35,038 nt of DNA from Sphingomonadales bacterium (GCA_016704425.1 JADJAC010000005.1:1-35038), one strand, 5' to 3'; positions 7,841 through 17,308 are shown, counted from the first letter of the stretch. Notes: generated by a model not told the origin, from the sequence alone. Program-made: numbers and translations.

Positions 7841-9528
7841 GCGTTACTTCCTGTAATTTGCTTGGCGGCAATGTAGCCGAATGTCAGGGCAGGCCCGATT
7901 GTGACGCCGGCGCCGGGATAACTTTCGCCCATTGCCGAAGCGGCATTGTTGCCAATAGCATACAGACCGGAGATCGGTTTACCATCGGTACCGACGACTT
8001 GGGCCAAGTGGTTGGTTTTGAGGCCGCCGTTGGTGCCAATGTCGCCCGGATAAATGGGCATAGCGAAATAGGGCGCCTTGACCAGCGGACGCAGGCAAGG
8101 GTTGGGTGTGACCGACGGATCACCATACATCTTGTCATAGGCAGCTTCACCGCGACGAAAGTCAGGATCTTCCCCTTTTGCAGCGAATTCATTGTATCGC
8201 GTCATGGTCGCTACAAGGCGAGCAGGGTCAACGCCCATCGCAATGGCCAGATCTTCGACCGTTCGACCCTTTTTCAGGATCGACCGCACCTCGCCCCGCT
8301 GGAGCCAGTCTGGCATGATTGGCAGTAGTGGCCCCACGGGATAGCTGTGGCGGTACCGATAATCGAACACGAACCAGCTGGGGCTGGCGTCTCCGTGATC
8401 CGCCTCTCGCTTTGCCATCTGCTGACCGACGACATGGTAGGAAGCAGCTTCGTTCAGATAGCGATCGCCGGACTGATTGACCATAAGGCAGCCGGGAAGC
8501 GCGCGCTCGATCGTGCAGAGCCTGCCGCGGTCTTCGCCGGGGACATAGAAAACCGGAGCGGCCCAGGCCGAATGCATGTTCATCGTGTCGGCGCCCAACC
8601 CGATCGCAGCGCGGATGCTGTCACCCGTGTTGCCGGCGGTTCCACCTGAAAGCTGGGCATTTCGGTAAAGCGGCGCATTGGCGTCACGCATCTCCTGGTT
8701 CTTGTCGAAACCGCCCGCTGCAAGGATCACGCCCTTGCGCGCGCGGATCCGGATTTCCTTGCCTTTGCGACGAATGAGTGCGCCGGTAACCTGACCCTTT
8801 TCGCTCACCAGTTCGATCAGCGGTGCTTCCAGCCAGACAGGTATATTCTTTTCATTCGCCGCAAGCCTGAGCCCGCCGAGCAGGGCGTTCCCCAGTGTCA
8901 GTCGGCGATCCTTGCGACTCTTGAAACGGAACGGCCAGTCGAACCAGTATCGGGCAAGGCTTTTTGCAAGATGCCATTGCCAGCCGCGCGCGCGAAAAAG
9001 CATGATGTAGGTTTCGTCGAAATGCCAGTTGAGATAGCCGAACATGCTTGCCGCCGGCGATGCAAACCGCAGCGTTTCAACATCCCTGCCGAGTTTGCGG
9101 CCGTCGATCGGAAGCGGCATGTGCGTTCGAAACCCTGAAGGGGATCCGCCGGGTTCTTCGGCGTGATAGTCGGGATAAGGGAACGCCTGATATTCGATTT
9201 CAGTGTTTGCGGTGACCCAGCGCAACATGGCAGAAGCATTTTCGACATAGGCTTTGATATTCGCGTCAGGCACGTTGTCCGCAGAGAGTTTGCGGACATA
9301 TTTGAATGCTTCTGCAGTATCGTCTTCGAACCCCGCGGCACGGGCCTGGTCGCTTGCGGGAATCCAGATACCCGCGCCGGAAGTCGCCGAAGTGCCGCCC
9401 CACAGCTTTTCCTTCTCCACCACCAGAACATCGGCGTGATGATGTGCAGCAACCAACGCCGATAACAGGCCTCCAGCCCCTGAGCCGACAACAATGACGT
9501 CGACTTCCTTGTCCCAGTCCATGTTCAT
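7837..9528 (-). CDS. 3-ketosteroid delta1-dehydrogenase-like FAD protein
   Basis: A 563-residue flavoprotein of the fumarate reductase/KstD family. GSGAGG at 15-20 binds FAD; WGGTSATSGAGIWIP follows, then DIGTNGGLKT and, near 535-550, GESYPGAGVTIGPAL. In characterised KstD enzymes a Tyr and a Gly in the matching YPGxG segment bind the 3-keto group; here these are Y537 and G541. The known reaction is 1,2-dehydrogenation of a 3-ketosteroid A ring; related family members act on other cyclic ketones. The start has two choices, ATG 9528 (ATGA overlap with the upstream SDR) or ATG 9522. It is the best marker in the window for steroid-like or other alicyclic ring chemistry, together with the KshA-like oxygenase at 25010. 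Confidence 0.86.
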   Translation of the reverse strand: MNMDWDKEVDVIVVGSGAGGLLSALVAAHHHADVLVVEKEKLWGGTSATSGAGIWIPASDQARAAGFEDDTAEAFKYVRKLSADNVPDANIKAYVENASAMLRWVTANTEIEYQAFPYPDYHAEEPGGSPSGFRTHMPLPIDGRKLGRDVETLRFASPAASMFGYLNWHFDETYIMLFRARGWQWHLAKSLARYWFDWPFRFKSRKDRRLTLGNALLGGLRLAANEKNIPVWLEAPLIELVSEKGQVTGALIRRKGKEIRIRARKGVILAAGGFDKNQEMRDANAPLYRNAQLSGGTAGNTGDSIRAAIGLGADTMNMHSAWAAPVFYVPGEDRGRLCTIERALPGCLMVNQSGDRYLNEAASYHVVGQQMAKREADHGDASPSWFVFDYRYRHSYPVGPLLPIMPDWLQRGEVRSILKKGRTVEDLAIAMGVDPARLVATMTRYNEFAAKGEDPDFRRGEAAYDKMYGDPSVTPNPCLRPLVKAPYFAMPIYPGDIGTNGGLKTNHLAQVVGTDGKPISGLYAIGNNAASAMGESYPGAGVTIGPALTFGYIAAKQITGSNA

Positions 9529-10319
9529 TCTCTTTCGACACTATAGAAGATGGGCAATGATCGTTCTTCGATCATGCGATTGCGCCTCCGAAATCCCTCT
9601 TCGAACATATCGGGTTGCGGGATGATCCAATATTCACCGCGATCAATGGCGTCGAATACGAGTGGCGAGAATTCGTCTGGAGTCAGGCCATTGGTATCCA
9701 GCATGGCCGTCATGGCGGAATGGAATTCTTGCGATGACGCGCGCGGCTTGGCCTCGAATATACGGGACTTCACCGGCCCCGGCGCCAGCAAGGACACATT
9801 GATTCTCGAGCCGCTCGCCTTGAGTTCGCCAGCAAGCGCTTCCGTCAGCGCGACAACGGCGAACTTGGTCGCGGAATAGGGTGCCATGAACGGGGAGGGC
9901 AGGAACCCGCCCACGGATGCCGTGTTGATGATGCGTGACGAAATATCGGTAGCGAGCATTTTTGGCACAAAGGCATGAAGGGAGTTCACGATGCCCATGA
10001 TGTTGACGTTCAGGACCTTGTTCCAGTCTTCAGGGTCGATGTCCCAGGTCAGTCCAGTGCGCAAAATGCCTGCATTATTGAATAGAAGGTCTACCTGGCC
10101 AAAAACCCGGAACGCCTCCTCCGCGAGCAATTGCATATCCATGAGGTTCGCTACGTCGCACGCTTGTGCAATGGTCTTCCCGCCGATCTCAGTTGCAACT
10201 GCTTCAAGTGCGGCAGCATCCAGATCAGCGAGTACGACGTCCATACCACGATGTACCGCTTCTCGGGCCAGACCTGCACCAATGCCCGAAGCGGCGCCAG
10301 TGATGACAGCAACGCTCAT
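9525..10319 (-). CDS. SDR-family oxidoreductase
   Basis: A 264-residue classical short-chain dehydrogenase with TGAASGIG at 7-14, NNAG at 80-83, N105, S134 and Y147/K151 (YSATK). The C-terminus is extended and basic (FRRRNRMIEERSLP) rather than ending at the usual VDGG segment, which places it nearer the SDR group with a C-terminal arm. It follows the epimerase-like gene with an ATGA overlap and is itself coupled to the KstD-like gene by another. An alcohol/ketone dehydrogenase role in the same pathway is likely; substrate not assignable. Confidence 0.86.
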   Translation of the reverse strand: MSVAVITGAASGIGAGLAREAVHRGMDVVLADLDAAALEAVATEIGGKTIAQACDVANLMDMQLLAEEAFRVFGQVDLLFNNAGILRTGLTWDIDPEDWNKVLNVNIMGIVNSLHAFVPKMLATDISSRIINTASVGGFLPSPFMAPYSATKFAVVALTEALAGELKASGSRINVSLLAPGPVKSRIFEAKPRASSQEFHSAMTAMLDTNGLTPDEFSPLVFDAIDRGEYWIIPQPDMFEEGFRRRNRMIEERSLPIFYSVERE

Positions 10320-11218
10320 GCGCGAAACTGCGCAACAACCTCTGCGACGGCATTCCTCACATCGCGTCGCCGATAGCCGAGCAATTCAACATCGCCCGGG
10401 TCAGGCTCGAAGCTTACCCAATTGCCGCGCCCTTGCGGGATGGCGACATCCGGCAACAATGGATGTTCTATGTCGCGTTCTTCCAGCTTTACATCAGTTG
10501 AAACTGCATCGAAAAAAAGTTGAAAATATGCGGTAAAGCTCAGGTTCTCGTCTCCCACGAGATAGGCCTTGCCAGCCTCACCCCTATTAAGGGCGCCATC
10601 AATTGCTTCGGATAGGGACTGGAAAGACATGAAGTTTGTGCCTCCGGCCGGCCCGAAATGCGGGATCGGGATCTTGCCTTCTGCCCAATGTGTGTAGGGT
10701 TCGAAAATCGCGCTCGGCAGCCCCGGGACGCTGCCCACCATGAAGGGGGCGTTGACACTGATCACGTCGAACCCCGGCCGCGCCTGCGCCCTCGCGCCTT
10801 CGCAAGCGGCCTTTCGAGACCGGATATAGCCATTGCCGTCGAGCAACTGGGGTGCAGCCTGGTGGTAGTAGCTGCCCAATTGTATCGCGCGTTTGACTCC
10901 GCCTTCGCGGCACGCTGCGAAGAAGCCCGGAACTCCGACATGATTTGCCCGGAATAGAAACTCCCCAAAATCCGCATCCCGAGGAACATGGCGCGGATCA
11001 TTGCCTGCCGCGAAAACCACCCAGTCGAACGCCTTCAATCGCTCCGGCGTAAAATCTCCATTGATATAGTCGCCTTGCAGAAAAGGCATTCCCGCCATGG
11101 GCGTTGCAGCATGCGCAGGCTTGCGTCCGCCGATGGAGACGTCGTGGCCCTTTGAGGCCAGGTTGATGGCACAATGCCCTCCCAACGCACCCGTGCCACC
11201 GACAATTAGGACTTTCAT
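10316..11218 (-). CDS. NAD-dependent epimerase/dehydratase-like (atypical SDR)
   Basis: A 300-residue protein from ATG 11218 with an N-terminal Rossmann motif (GGTGALG, 7-13), then GDYINGDFTPERL, DWVVFAAG and QLGSYYHQ. The expected YxxxK is replaced by Y131-IRSR-K136, so spacing is one residue longer than in canonical extended SDRs, and reductase activity should not be assumed. The start is set by AGGAG about 9 nt upstream, inside the end of the previous SDR gene; the longer frame upstream of 11218 reads through that gene and is rejected. It lies mid-operon, coupled at its 3' end by ATGA. It may be a reductase, a dehydratase or an NAD(P)-binding helper. Confidence 0.78.
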   Translation of the reverse strand: MKVLIVGGTGALGGHCAINLASKGHDVSIGGRKPAHAATPMAGMPFLQGDYINGDFTPERLKAFDWVVFAAGNDPRHVPRDADFGEFLFRANHVGVPGFFAACREGGVKRAIQLGSYYHQAAPQLLDGNGYIRSRKAACEGARAQARPGFDVISVNAPFMVGSVPGLPSAIFEPYTHWAEGKIPIPHFGPAGGTNFMSFQSLSEAIDGALNRGEAGKAYLVGDENLSFTAYFQLFFDAVSTDVKLEERDIEHPLLPDVAIPQGRGNWVSFEPDPGDVELLGYRRRDVRNAVAEVVAQFRA

Positions 11219-11222
11219 TCGC

Positions 11223-12053
11223 TTATGCTCCTGGCAATTCGATTGCATTGCCGCTGACAAGCGGTGTGTTTGTCCATTGACCGTCGGGGGTGCGTGTCCA
11301 GCCAGCCGCCGCCAGGGCACCTCCGTCAACGTGCAGCGTTGTCCCCGTCACCCAGCCGGCAAGATCGCTGGCCAGATACAAGGCGGCGCCCGCGCAATCT
11401 TCAGGTTTGCCAAAACGGCCAAGTGGTATCCACTTGTCCATGTTTGCCCGGTTTTTCGGCGGGATCACATAGTCGATCGCAAGCTGCGGCGTATCCGTCG
11501 TTTCGGGCGCAATGCAATTGACGCGGATGCCAAGCGGCGCAAGTTCGAGTGACAGGCTCATCGTGAAACCGGTCAGGCCGGCCTTTGCAGCGCCATAGGC
11601 AACACAGTTCGGAACGCCCCGGAACGCTTCAATAGAAGAGATGCTGATCACACTCGAACCGGCTCCAGACCGTTTCAACGCAGGGAGCATCATTTGCGTA
11701 ACGCGCATCGCCTGCCCGAGATTGGTCGATAGGACCCGATCCATATCGGCTGCGCTCATGGCTTCGAACGGCCCAATCACCAGGAAGTCACCGACATTGT
11801 TCACGAGGACGTCCAGAGCCCCGAATTCGGCTGCGACCGCATTTGTCAACGATTGGAGATCATTTTCACATGTTACATCGCCGTCGATCACGATGATCTC
11901 CGGGTTTTCGGCGCGCAATGCCGAAGCGCGATCGGCAATGTGTTCGATCGTCAAAACCTTCGCACCGGCCGCGTGAAACGCCTCGACAATGGCGCGACCA
12001 ATACCCACGCCTCCACCGGTGACCACAACCTTTTTGCCAGTGAAATCGAGCAT
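11223..12053 (-). CDS. SDR-family oxidoreductase
   Basis: A 276-residue classical short-chain dehydrogenase from ATG 12053: TGGGVGIG at 12-19, NNVG at 85-88, N111, S139/S140, Y153/K157 (YGAAK) and a C-terminal TTLHVDGG. It ends with an extra tail (GWTRTPDGQWTNTP...), a tail type I associate with SDRs of steroid-like catabolic clusters, though this is recollection and not shown here. An upstream extension to 12170 would overlap the preceding SDR and is rejected. It lies 10 bp after that gene. The product should be an alcohol dehydrogenase or ketone reductase; substrate unknown. Confidence 0.86.
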   Translation of the reverse strand: MLDFTGKKVVVTGGGVGIGRAIVEAFHAAGAKVLTIEHIADRASALRAENPEIIVIDGDVTCENDLQSLTNAVAAEFGALDVLVNNVGDFLVIGPFEAMSAADMDRVLSTNLGQAMRVTQMMLPALKRSGAGSSVISISSIEAFRGVPNCVAYGAAKAGLTGFTMSLSLELAPLGIRVNCIAPETTDTPQLAIDYVIPPKNRANMDKWIPLGRFGKPEDCAGAALYLASDLAGWVTGTTLHVDGGALAAAGWTRTPDGQWTNTPLVSGNAIELPGA

Positions 12054-12063
12054 CAATCTGAGC

Positions 12064-12834
12064 CTAGGATGGCAAGTAGAGTTGGGCAGCCTTGCCACCA
12101 TCAACGGGCAGTGCGACGCCCGTGATATAGCTCGCAGCGTCTGACAGAAGGAAAACAATCGCCTGTGCAAGCTCGTCTGGTTGCCCGCCGCGCAACATGG
12201 GAATAGCGCCTGCTGGTTTTGCGGCAGTTTCAGGCGTCTTGGCGGCCCATTCCGCTGTCGCCGGCGTCATGACCTGTCCTGGAACAATAACATTTACCCG
12301 AACGTTTGCCGGAGCAGCTTCCATCGCTGCAACAGCACTGAACTGGATGAGCGCGGCCTTGGATGCCGAATAACTTGACATGTACGGCGCAGCCCGGATT
12401 GCCGTTGTCGACGAGATATTGACAATCGATCCCGACATTTGCGGCATCATGACTTTCAGCGCCGCCTTGGTGCCCGTGAAAACCGCTTCGGCATTGACAG
12501 CGAAGTCCTTGCGCCAATGCTCCATCGTCAGATGGGTCACCGGCGCATAGTGAACCGACATTGCATTGTTGACCATCATGTCGAGCCTTCCATGCCGGTT
12601 CGCGACGTCTTCGACCATGGCAGTGAATGCATCTTCGTCAGACACATCCAACGGGAATGCCTCGACCGCCCCGAACTGCGCGACTTCCTGACGTGCGGCT
12701 TCGAGCTTTTCCGGCCGCCGCGCGCAGATCACGACCGTCGCGCCACGGCTGGCAAGCAGTTTGGCAGTCGCAAGACCAATGCCATCGCTCCCACCCGTTA
12801 CAATTGCGACCTTTCCGGCCAAATCCTTGTTCAT
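12064..12834 (-). CDS. SDR-family oxidoreductase
   Basis: A 256-residue classical short-chain dehydrogenase with TGGSDGIG at 13-20, NNAMS at 89-93, N114, S141/S142, Y155/K159 (YSASK) and VALPVDGG near the end. It starts with ATGA overlapping the stop of the flavin oxidoreductase, which fixes the start at 12834. All catalytic residues are present, so it should be an active NAD(P)-dependent alcohol/ketone oxidoreductase. It is the second gene of the seven-gene minus-strand operon. Confidence 0.87.
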   Translation of the reverse strand: MNKDLAGKVAIVTGGSDGIGLATAKLLASRGATVVICARRPEKLEAARQEVAQFGAVEAFPLDVSDEDAFTAMVEDVANRHGRLDMMVNNAMSVHYAPVTHLTMEHWRKDFAVNAEAVFTGTKAALKVMMPQMSGSIVNISSTTAIRAAPYMSSYSASKAALIQFSAVAAMEAAPANVRVNVIVPGQVMTPATAEWAAKTPETAAKPAGAIPMLRGGQPDELAQAIVFLLSDAASYITGVALPVDGGKAAQLYLPS

Positions 12835-14072
12835 GCTGCGGCTCCTGCTCGAATTGTGTTCAGCTTGGCATCGCCCGGCTTACCTTCAACGCACGAGGTT
12901 CCACCGGGCGTATACATCATCGTCACGCAGCGATTGCAGGCGGTGCAGGCCGATTTACGCACCTCTCCGGACTTCAGCTTGTTGACGAATCCCGGATCAT
13001 GGACGAGGGCTCGGCCGAGCGCGACGCAGTCAAAACCGTCCGCAATGGCCTGCTCCACACCCTCGATCGATTGTATGCCCCCGAGATAGGCAAGCGGCAT
13101 ATCGGTCGATGCGCGCACTCTGAGCGCCAGTTCGCGCAGGTAGTTCTCGCGAAAGACAACGTTCTTGGGCTCGGACAAAGACTGAATCCACATGCCGAGG
13201 GCAATGATTGGATTGTTTACCGTGCCTCGATTTGATTGAGGAAAGGATGATCCGAACATCGCGGTGATCGATTCAACATTCAATCCGTTCGAGAGGACCG
13301 CGAGGTGCGCACCATCTGCAGCGATCGCCCTGGCAATCGCAACGCCATCCTCAATGCTGTTGCCTTTGTCTCCGTCCGTCATCGAGTATTTGACGACAAC
13401 AGCGACGTCCTTCCCAACAGCATCAAGTACACGGCCCAAGACTTCGCGCGGGAACTTGAGGCGCTTCTCAATGCTTCCACCATAGGCGTCCCAGCGCTTG
13501 TTGTAGATTCTCGAAAGGAACTGGCTCAGCAGATAACCGTGCCCCATATGCAATTCGACGGCGTCGAAGCCTGCTTCCCGCGCCCGCACTGCGGCGCCGA
13601 CAAATTCGGCTGTCATTGCCTCCATGTCGGTGACGGTCATCTTCTTCTTTAGCCACCGGCGTGACATGACCCCGACCTTGTTGAAGCCGCCGCTCGACGA
13701 CAGCGGGCGGGATGTCCGAAGCGTTGCATGATCCAGGAATGTAAAGCTGCCGGCATGCGTGATCTGCGCTGAAGCAGCAGCGCCATGCTTGTGCACACCG
13801 TCTGTCAAGGCGCGAAAGTCGGCCGCCGAAGCGTCGTCGAGTACGGCTTGATCAACAAAGGTTCGGCCATCGGGCGATGTCGCGCAATAGGCGACGGTCG
13901 AAAGCGCGGCGCCACCTGCGGCAATCCGTTCGTGAAATTGCGCCAGGCCCTTGGAGACGATTGCCTTTTTTGCCATGCCTTCGTTGGTTGCTGACTTGAT
14001 AAAGCGATTGCGCAACAAGATCGGACCGATCTTCACGGGCGTGAAAGACAAAGGCGTAGTGTTGTCCTGCAA
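12831..14072 (-). CDS. FMN/4Fe-4S NADH:flavin oxidoreductase (OYE / dienoyl-CoA reductase type)
   Basis: A 413-residue TIM-barrel flavoenzyme of the Old Yellow Enzyme family. It shows HMGHGYLLSQFLS, then NKRWDAYGGSIEKRLKFP, and the phosphate-binding ALGRALVHDP segment. Near the end C376, C379, C382 and C394 (CTACNRC, then C 12 residues later) give the CxxCxxC-x11-C pattern that binds a 4Fe-4S cluster in 2,4-dienoyl-CoA reductases. Those enzymes have a further FAD/NADPH domain that is absent here, so electrons must come from a partner or directly. Likely reaction: reduction of an activated C=C bond. The start is TTG 14072, supported by AGGGAGG about 7 nt upstream. First gene of its operon; an imperfect CGTA-N18-TACG box lies upstream. 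Confidence 0.85.
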   Translation of the reverse strand: MQDNTTPLSFTPVKIGPILLRNRFIKSATNEGMAKKAIVSKGLAQFHERIAAGGAALSTVAYCATSPDGRTFVDQAVLDDASAADFRALTDGVHKHGAAASAQITHAGSFTFLDHATLRTSRPLSSSGGFNKVGVMSRRWLKKKMTVTDMEAMTAEFVGAAVRAREAGFDAVELHMGHGYLLSQFLSRIYNKRWDAYGGSIEKRLKFPREVLGRVLDAVGKDVAVVVKYSMTDGDKGNSIEDGVAIARAIAADGAHLAVLSNGLNVESITAMFGSSFPQSNRGTVNNPIIALGMWIQSLSEPKNVVFRENYLRELALRVRASTDMPLAYLGGIQSIEGVEQAIADGFDCVALGRALVHDPGFVNKLKSGEVRKSACTACNRCVTMMYTPGGTSCVEGKPGDAKLNTIRAGAAA

Positions 14073-14133
14073 TCTAATCCTCCCTATGGTTCAACGCATT
14101 TGACGTTTATTGTAGCATTTTGTCAACGGCATG

Positions 14134-14159
14134 CGTAGAAAACGATTAGAAAAATTACG
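14134..14159. promoter_or_regulatory. CGTA-N18-TACG box in divergent promoter region
   Basis: ATGCGTA at 14131-14137 and AATTACG at 14153-14159 have the same 22-bp offset seen at the other four copies. The proximal half on the plus strand (TTACGAGAAT) matches TTACGCAAATA at eight of the first ten to eleven positions and sits directly before the GGGTGAGG ribosome site of the gene at 14177. The minus-strand half is about 62 nt before the TTG start of the flavin oxidoreductase. This is the most degenerate copy. Confidence 0.5.
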
Positions 14160-14176
14160 AGAATGAAGGGTGAGGT

Positions 14177-14865
14177 ATGAATCGGCTTGCGGGCAAGGTT
14201 GCGCTTATTACCGGCGCCGGACAAGGAGTGGGGCAAGGGATTGCCTTTGCCATGGCCGCCGCTGGTGCATCGGTAGTGGTCGCAGGTCGCACTCTCGAAA
14301 AGGTTCAAAGAACTGCGGCTGAAATTGCGCATAGGGGAGGCGAGGCGCTCGCGACAGCGTGCGATGTCAAATCGGCAAGTGATCTTTCACGCGTCGTCGA
14401 TGAATGCGTATTGCGACTTGGCGGCATCGATATCCTGGTGAACAACCCGCTTGCATCCTTTAGGCTGATGAAGCTGGTACACCCCATATGATTGGGCGCG
14501 GTGGCGGAACGATATTCCACCTTGCTTCGTCAGCCGGCGTACGCTGGGACATGACGGGTTATGGCGCTTATGGGGCTGTCAAACAGGCAACACGCGTCCT
14601 CACCCGCGCCGCAGCGGCGGAATGGGGTCCGCAAGGTATTCGCGTCCTGACAATGGCGCCGCACGCCGAATCGCCGGGTCTGAAATGGTGGATTGAAAAT
14701 AATCCTGACGAGGCCGCTGCCTTTTTCAAGACCATTCCGCTTGGACGGGTTGGCAAACTGGAAGAAGACATCGGTCGCGCTGTTGTTGCCTTGTGCGCGC
14801 CCGAAATGGCCTATCTGACCGGCGCAACCATTCCGCTTGACGGCGGACAAGCCAATTTCGCCTGA
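14177..14865 (+). pseudogene. SDR-family oxidoreductase, internal deletion and frameshift
   Basis: The N-terminal part (TGAGQGVG cofactor motif, ILVNN at about 87-91) and the C-terminal part (HLASSAG, YGAVK, IPLDGG) are in different frames. Near 14482 the text reads CACCCCATATG; one more C would give HPHMIGRGG and join the halves, so a one-base loss in a C run is likely. Repairing it gives only about 229 residues, against about 250 for the family. The segment from NN to the catalytic Ser is about 29 residues here, whereas about 50 is normal, so some 20-25 codons holding the catalytic Asn also seem lost. The first lesion could be a sequencing error, the second hardly. First gene of an operon with the EthD and AtuA-like genes. 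Confidence 0.75.
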
Positions 14866-14873
14866 GGGACCCA

Positions 14874-15575
14874 ATGGAAAAGATTGTCTGCGCATTGTGG
14901 GCGGGGAATGTCGGCCGCGAAGCCTTCAATGCGCGGCTGCATACTGAACTGCCAGGTGCTCTGCATCGTGCCGGGGCATTGCAAATTCGACTCAATCTTC
15001 GCGACGCCGAGGTTGAATCCGGAGTGACGCTCATTCAGCGCTGGCAAGAGCCACAGCAGGATGCTGTTCTGCAGTTCTGGCTTCCGAGTGCCAACGCGAT
15101 CTTTCGGGCGGAGATCGATAGGCTCATTGCGGACCATTGCGATCACTTTGCAGCATGGCTTGTCGCTGAATCAACGATCATTCCAAACAAGGCGCATCCG
15201 CCCAATAGCGGAGAACGGACTTGGGGCTGGAGCCAGGCGAGTTTCATCAATTTTCGGGACGACCTGGCACATAGCGACGCGGTCGAGATCTGGCACAGCC
15301 ATCACACACGTGTTGCGATCGATACGCAGTCCAACTTTGAGTATGTGCAGAATCTGATCGTTCGACCATTAACTGAAGGAGCGCCAACCTATAGTGCATT
15401 TGTCGAGGAGTGCTTTCCAATTTCTGCGCTGACCGATCCGCATGCATTTTTCAATGCAGTTGGTGATCAGGCAAAATTCGAAGCCAATCTGAGCGCCATG
15501 ATGGAAAGTTGTGGCCGTTTCATCCAGTTCGGGCGGATCGATATCATGCCGACAAGTCAGTATGACCTTGGATAA
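14874..15575 (+). CDS. EthD-domain protein
   Basis: A 233-residue protein resembling EthD-domain (dimeric alpha-beta barrel) proteins. The pattern MEKIVCALW, LPGALHRAGALQIRLNL and AEIDRLIADHCDHFAAWLVAES suggests two ferredoxin-like repeats, the second around residues 125-230. EthD proteins accompany oxygenase systems, for example ether-degrading P450 loci, where their biochemical role is unclear. The start ATG follows GAGGGA and lies 8 bp after the SDR stop; the stop overlaps the AtuA-like start by 14 bp. A helper role in the pathway is inferred. Assignment to the domain is by overall pattern and moderately certain. Confidence 0.65.
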   Translation: MEKIVCALWAGNVGREAFNARLHTELPGALHRAGALQIRLNLRDAEVESGVTLIQRWQEPQQDAVLQFWLPSANAIFRAEIDRLIADHCDHFAAWLVAESTIIPNKAHPPNSGERTWGWSQASFINFRDDLAHSDAVEIWHSHHTRVAIDTQSNFEYVQNLIVRPLTEGAPTYSAFVEECFPISALTDPHAFFNAVGDQAKFEANLSAMMESCGRFIQFGRIDIMPTSQYDLG

Positions 15576-17308
15576 GGTCGTCCGGATCGGCGGTGGCTCC
15601 GCCTTCTTTATCGACAGCGCGCTTGCGGTGCCGCAGCTTCTGGACGCCGGCGTCGATTATATCATCCTCGACTATTTGGCCGAAGGGGCGATGGGCCTGT
15701 TTGGGCGAATGAAAATCTCGGATCCGGTCAGCGGCTTTCCGTCCGACTTCATGGACATACATATTGGTCCTTTCCTGCAGCAGATTGCAGAGAAGGGTAT
15801 CCGGGTCGTGTCAAATGCCGGGGGCGTGAATCCTGCCGCACTTGCGGCGAGGCTGCGCGAGCGCATTTCCGAACTCGGATTGGGCCTAACAGTCGGCTGC
15901 CTTGAAGGCGATTGCCTGATGCACAGGGTCGGCGATTATGCCGAGGCCCATGACATGTTCAACGGTCGGCCATTTCCGAAAAGCGGCCTAACAAGTGCCA
16001 ATGCCTATCTTGGAGCATTTCCGATTGCACAAATGTTTGAAAGCGGCGCCGATGTCGTAGTTACCGGGCGTGTCGTCGATAGCGCTTTGGTGCTGGGACC
16101 GCTTGTGAAGGAATTTGGCTGGAACGCCGGAGACCTTGACCAGCTCGCTGGCGGCACATTGGCAGGGCACCTCATCGAATGTGGCGCGCAAGTGACTGGC
16201 GGTACCTTTACAGACTGGCGCGAAGTCCGGGGATGGGCAGACATTGGCGCTCCCATTGCAGAATGCTTTCGCGACGGTAGTTGCATCATCACCAAGCCCG
16301 AGGGGTCTGGCGGCCTGGTCAGTTTTGGTACGGTCGCAGAACAGCTGCTGTACGAGACCGGCGATCCAGCGGCCTATATTGTGCCGGATGTGACATGTGA
16401 CTTTTCGACGGTGACGATCACGGATGTTGGGCAGGATCGGGTTCTTGTGGCCAACGCAACCGGCCTTGCGCCGCCGGAATGCCTGAAGGCATGCGCCACC
16501 TGGGATGATGGCTGGCGAGCGATTGCTTATCAGCCTGTGATCGGGCCGTATGCGGCGGAAAAAGCGCGAAAGCAGGCTGACGCCCTGTTTGAACGCGGCC
16601 GCTTGATGCTTCGCAATCGGAATCTTGCGGACTGGCGCCGGACCGAATGTGTGCTCATCGGAGATGGGGAAGAAGTCGTCGCAAAGTTGGTTGTCGAGCA
16701 CGACGAAATGCTTGGCCTGTCAGATGTTCGCTCGCGAACAATTTGCTGCTATTTCGTCGATGGCTCCCGGCACCAGCGTTGCTTTCGGGGTGCAGGTGCA
16801 GCCATGCATGAACCTTATCTCATTCCTCGTGCCGAGAGATGACCTGGTTGCGCGGACCGATCTCGGGACCGGCTTCCAGCCTTTTGTTGAGCCGGCAGCC
16901 TGCGCTGCGGAAATTCCGTCGTACGCGATCAATAAAGTTCAGCTGAACTCAGAAGTGCCTCTGCCGAATACTGCAGCAGTCAAGCAGGCAGCAGGATCCA
17001 ATCCGACAATTGCCAATCTTGCCTATGTCCGATCTGGCGAGAAGGGCGAGACAATCAACATTGGTGTCATCGCCCGTCGTCCAGAATTCTTGCCAATCTT
17101 GCGTTCCGCGCTTGCGCCAGGGGCTTTGCGGGATCACCTGCCTGATCTGGGCAATTTCGAGGTCACGATTTACGAACTTCCAGGCATTCATGCGTTGAAT
17201 ATTGTCTTGGAAGGAGCCTTGCCCGGAGGTTTAAACGCAAGTCAACGGCTTGATCCTGCAGCAAAATCCATCGGGCAAAGATTGACCAGCCTCATTGTGC
17301 CGCTTTAG
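15562..17308 (+). pseudogene. AtuA-family (DUF1446) protein, one frameshift
   Basis: The family was first named from acyclic terpene utilisation (AtuA). The first part, from ATG 15562, has VVRIGGGSAFFIDS, LDAGVDYIILDYLAEG, VVSNAGGVNP and VVTGRVVDSALVLGPL. At about 16715-16725 the frame moves by +1: upstream ends in VVEHDEMLGLS, and the other frame continues with MFAREQFAAI, SMAPGTS, ISFLVPR to a stop at 17306-17308, with a C-terminal domain (INIGVIARRPEFLPIL, GIHALNIVLEGALPGG). The total, 1747 nt, is one base more than a multiple of three, so one extra base restores a 581-residue protein, a normal length. ATG 15562 is preferred to the upstream ATG 15511, which overlaps EthD too far. Sequencing error and real mutation cannot be told apart here. 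Confidence 0.8.

Noticed and set aside
11692..11705. ATTTGCGTAACGCG, similar to the shared box
   Set aside because: It lies inside an SDR coding sequence and has no partner half at 22 bp; probably chance.
15511..15561. Extended start for the AtuA-like gene
   Set aside because: It lies within the EthD gene and adds 17 serine-rich residues not expected at the family start; ATG 15562 fits.
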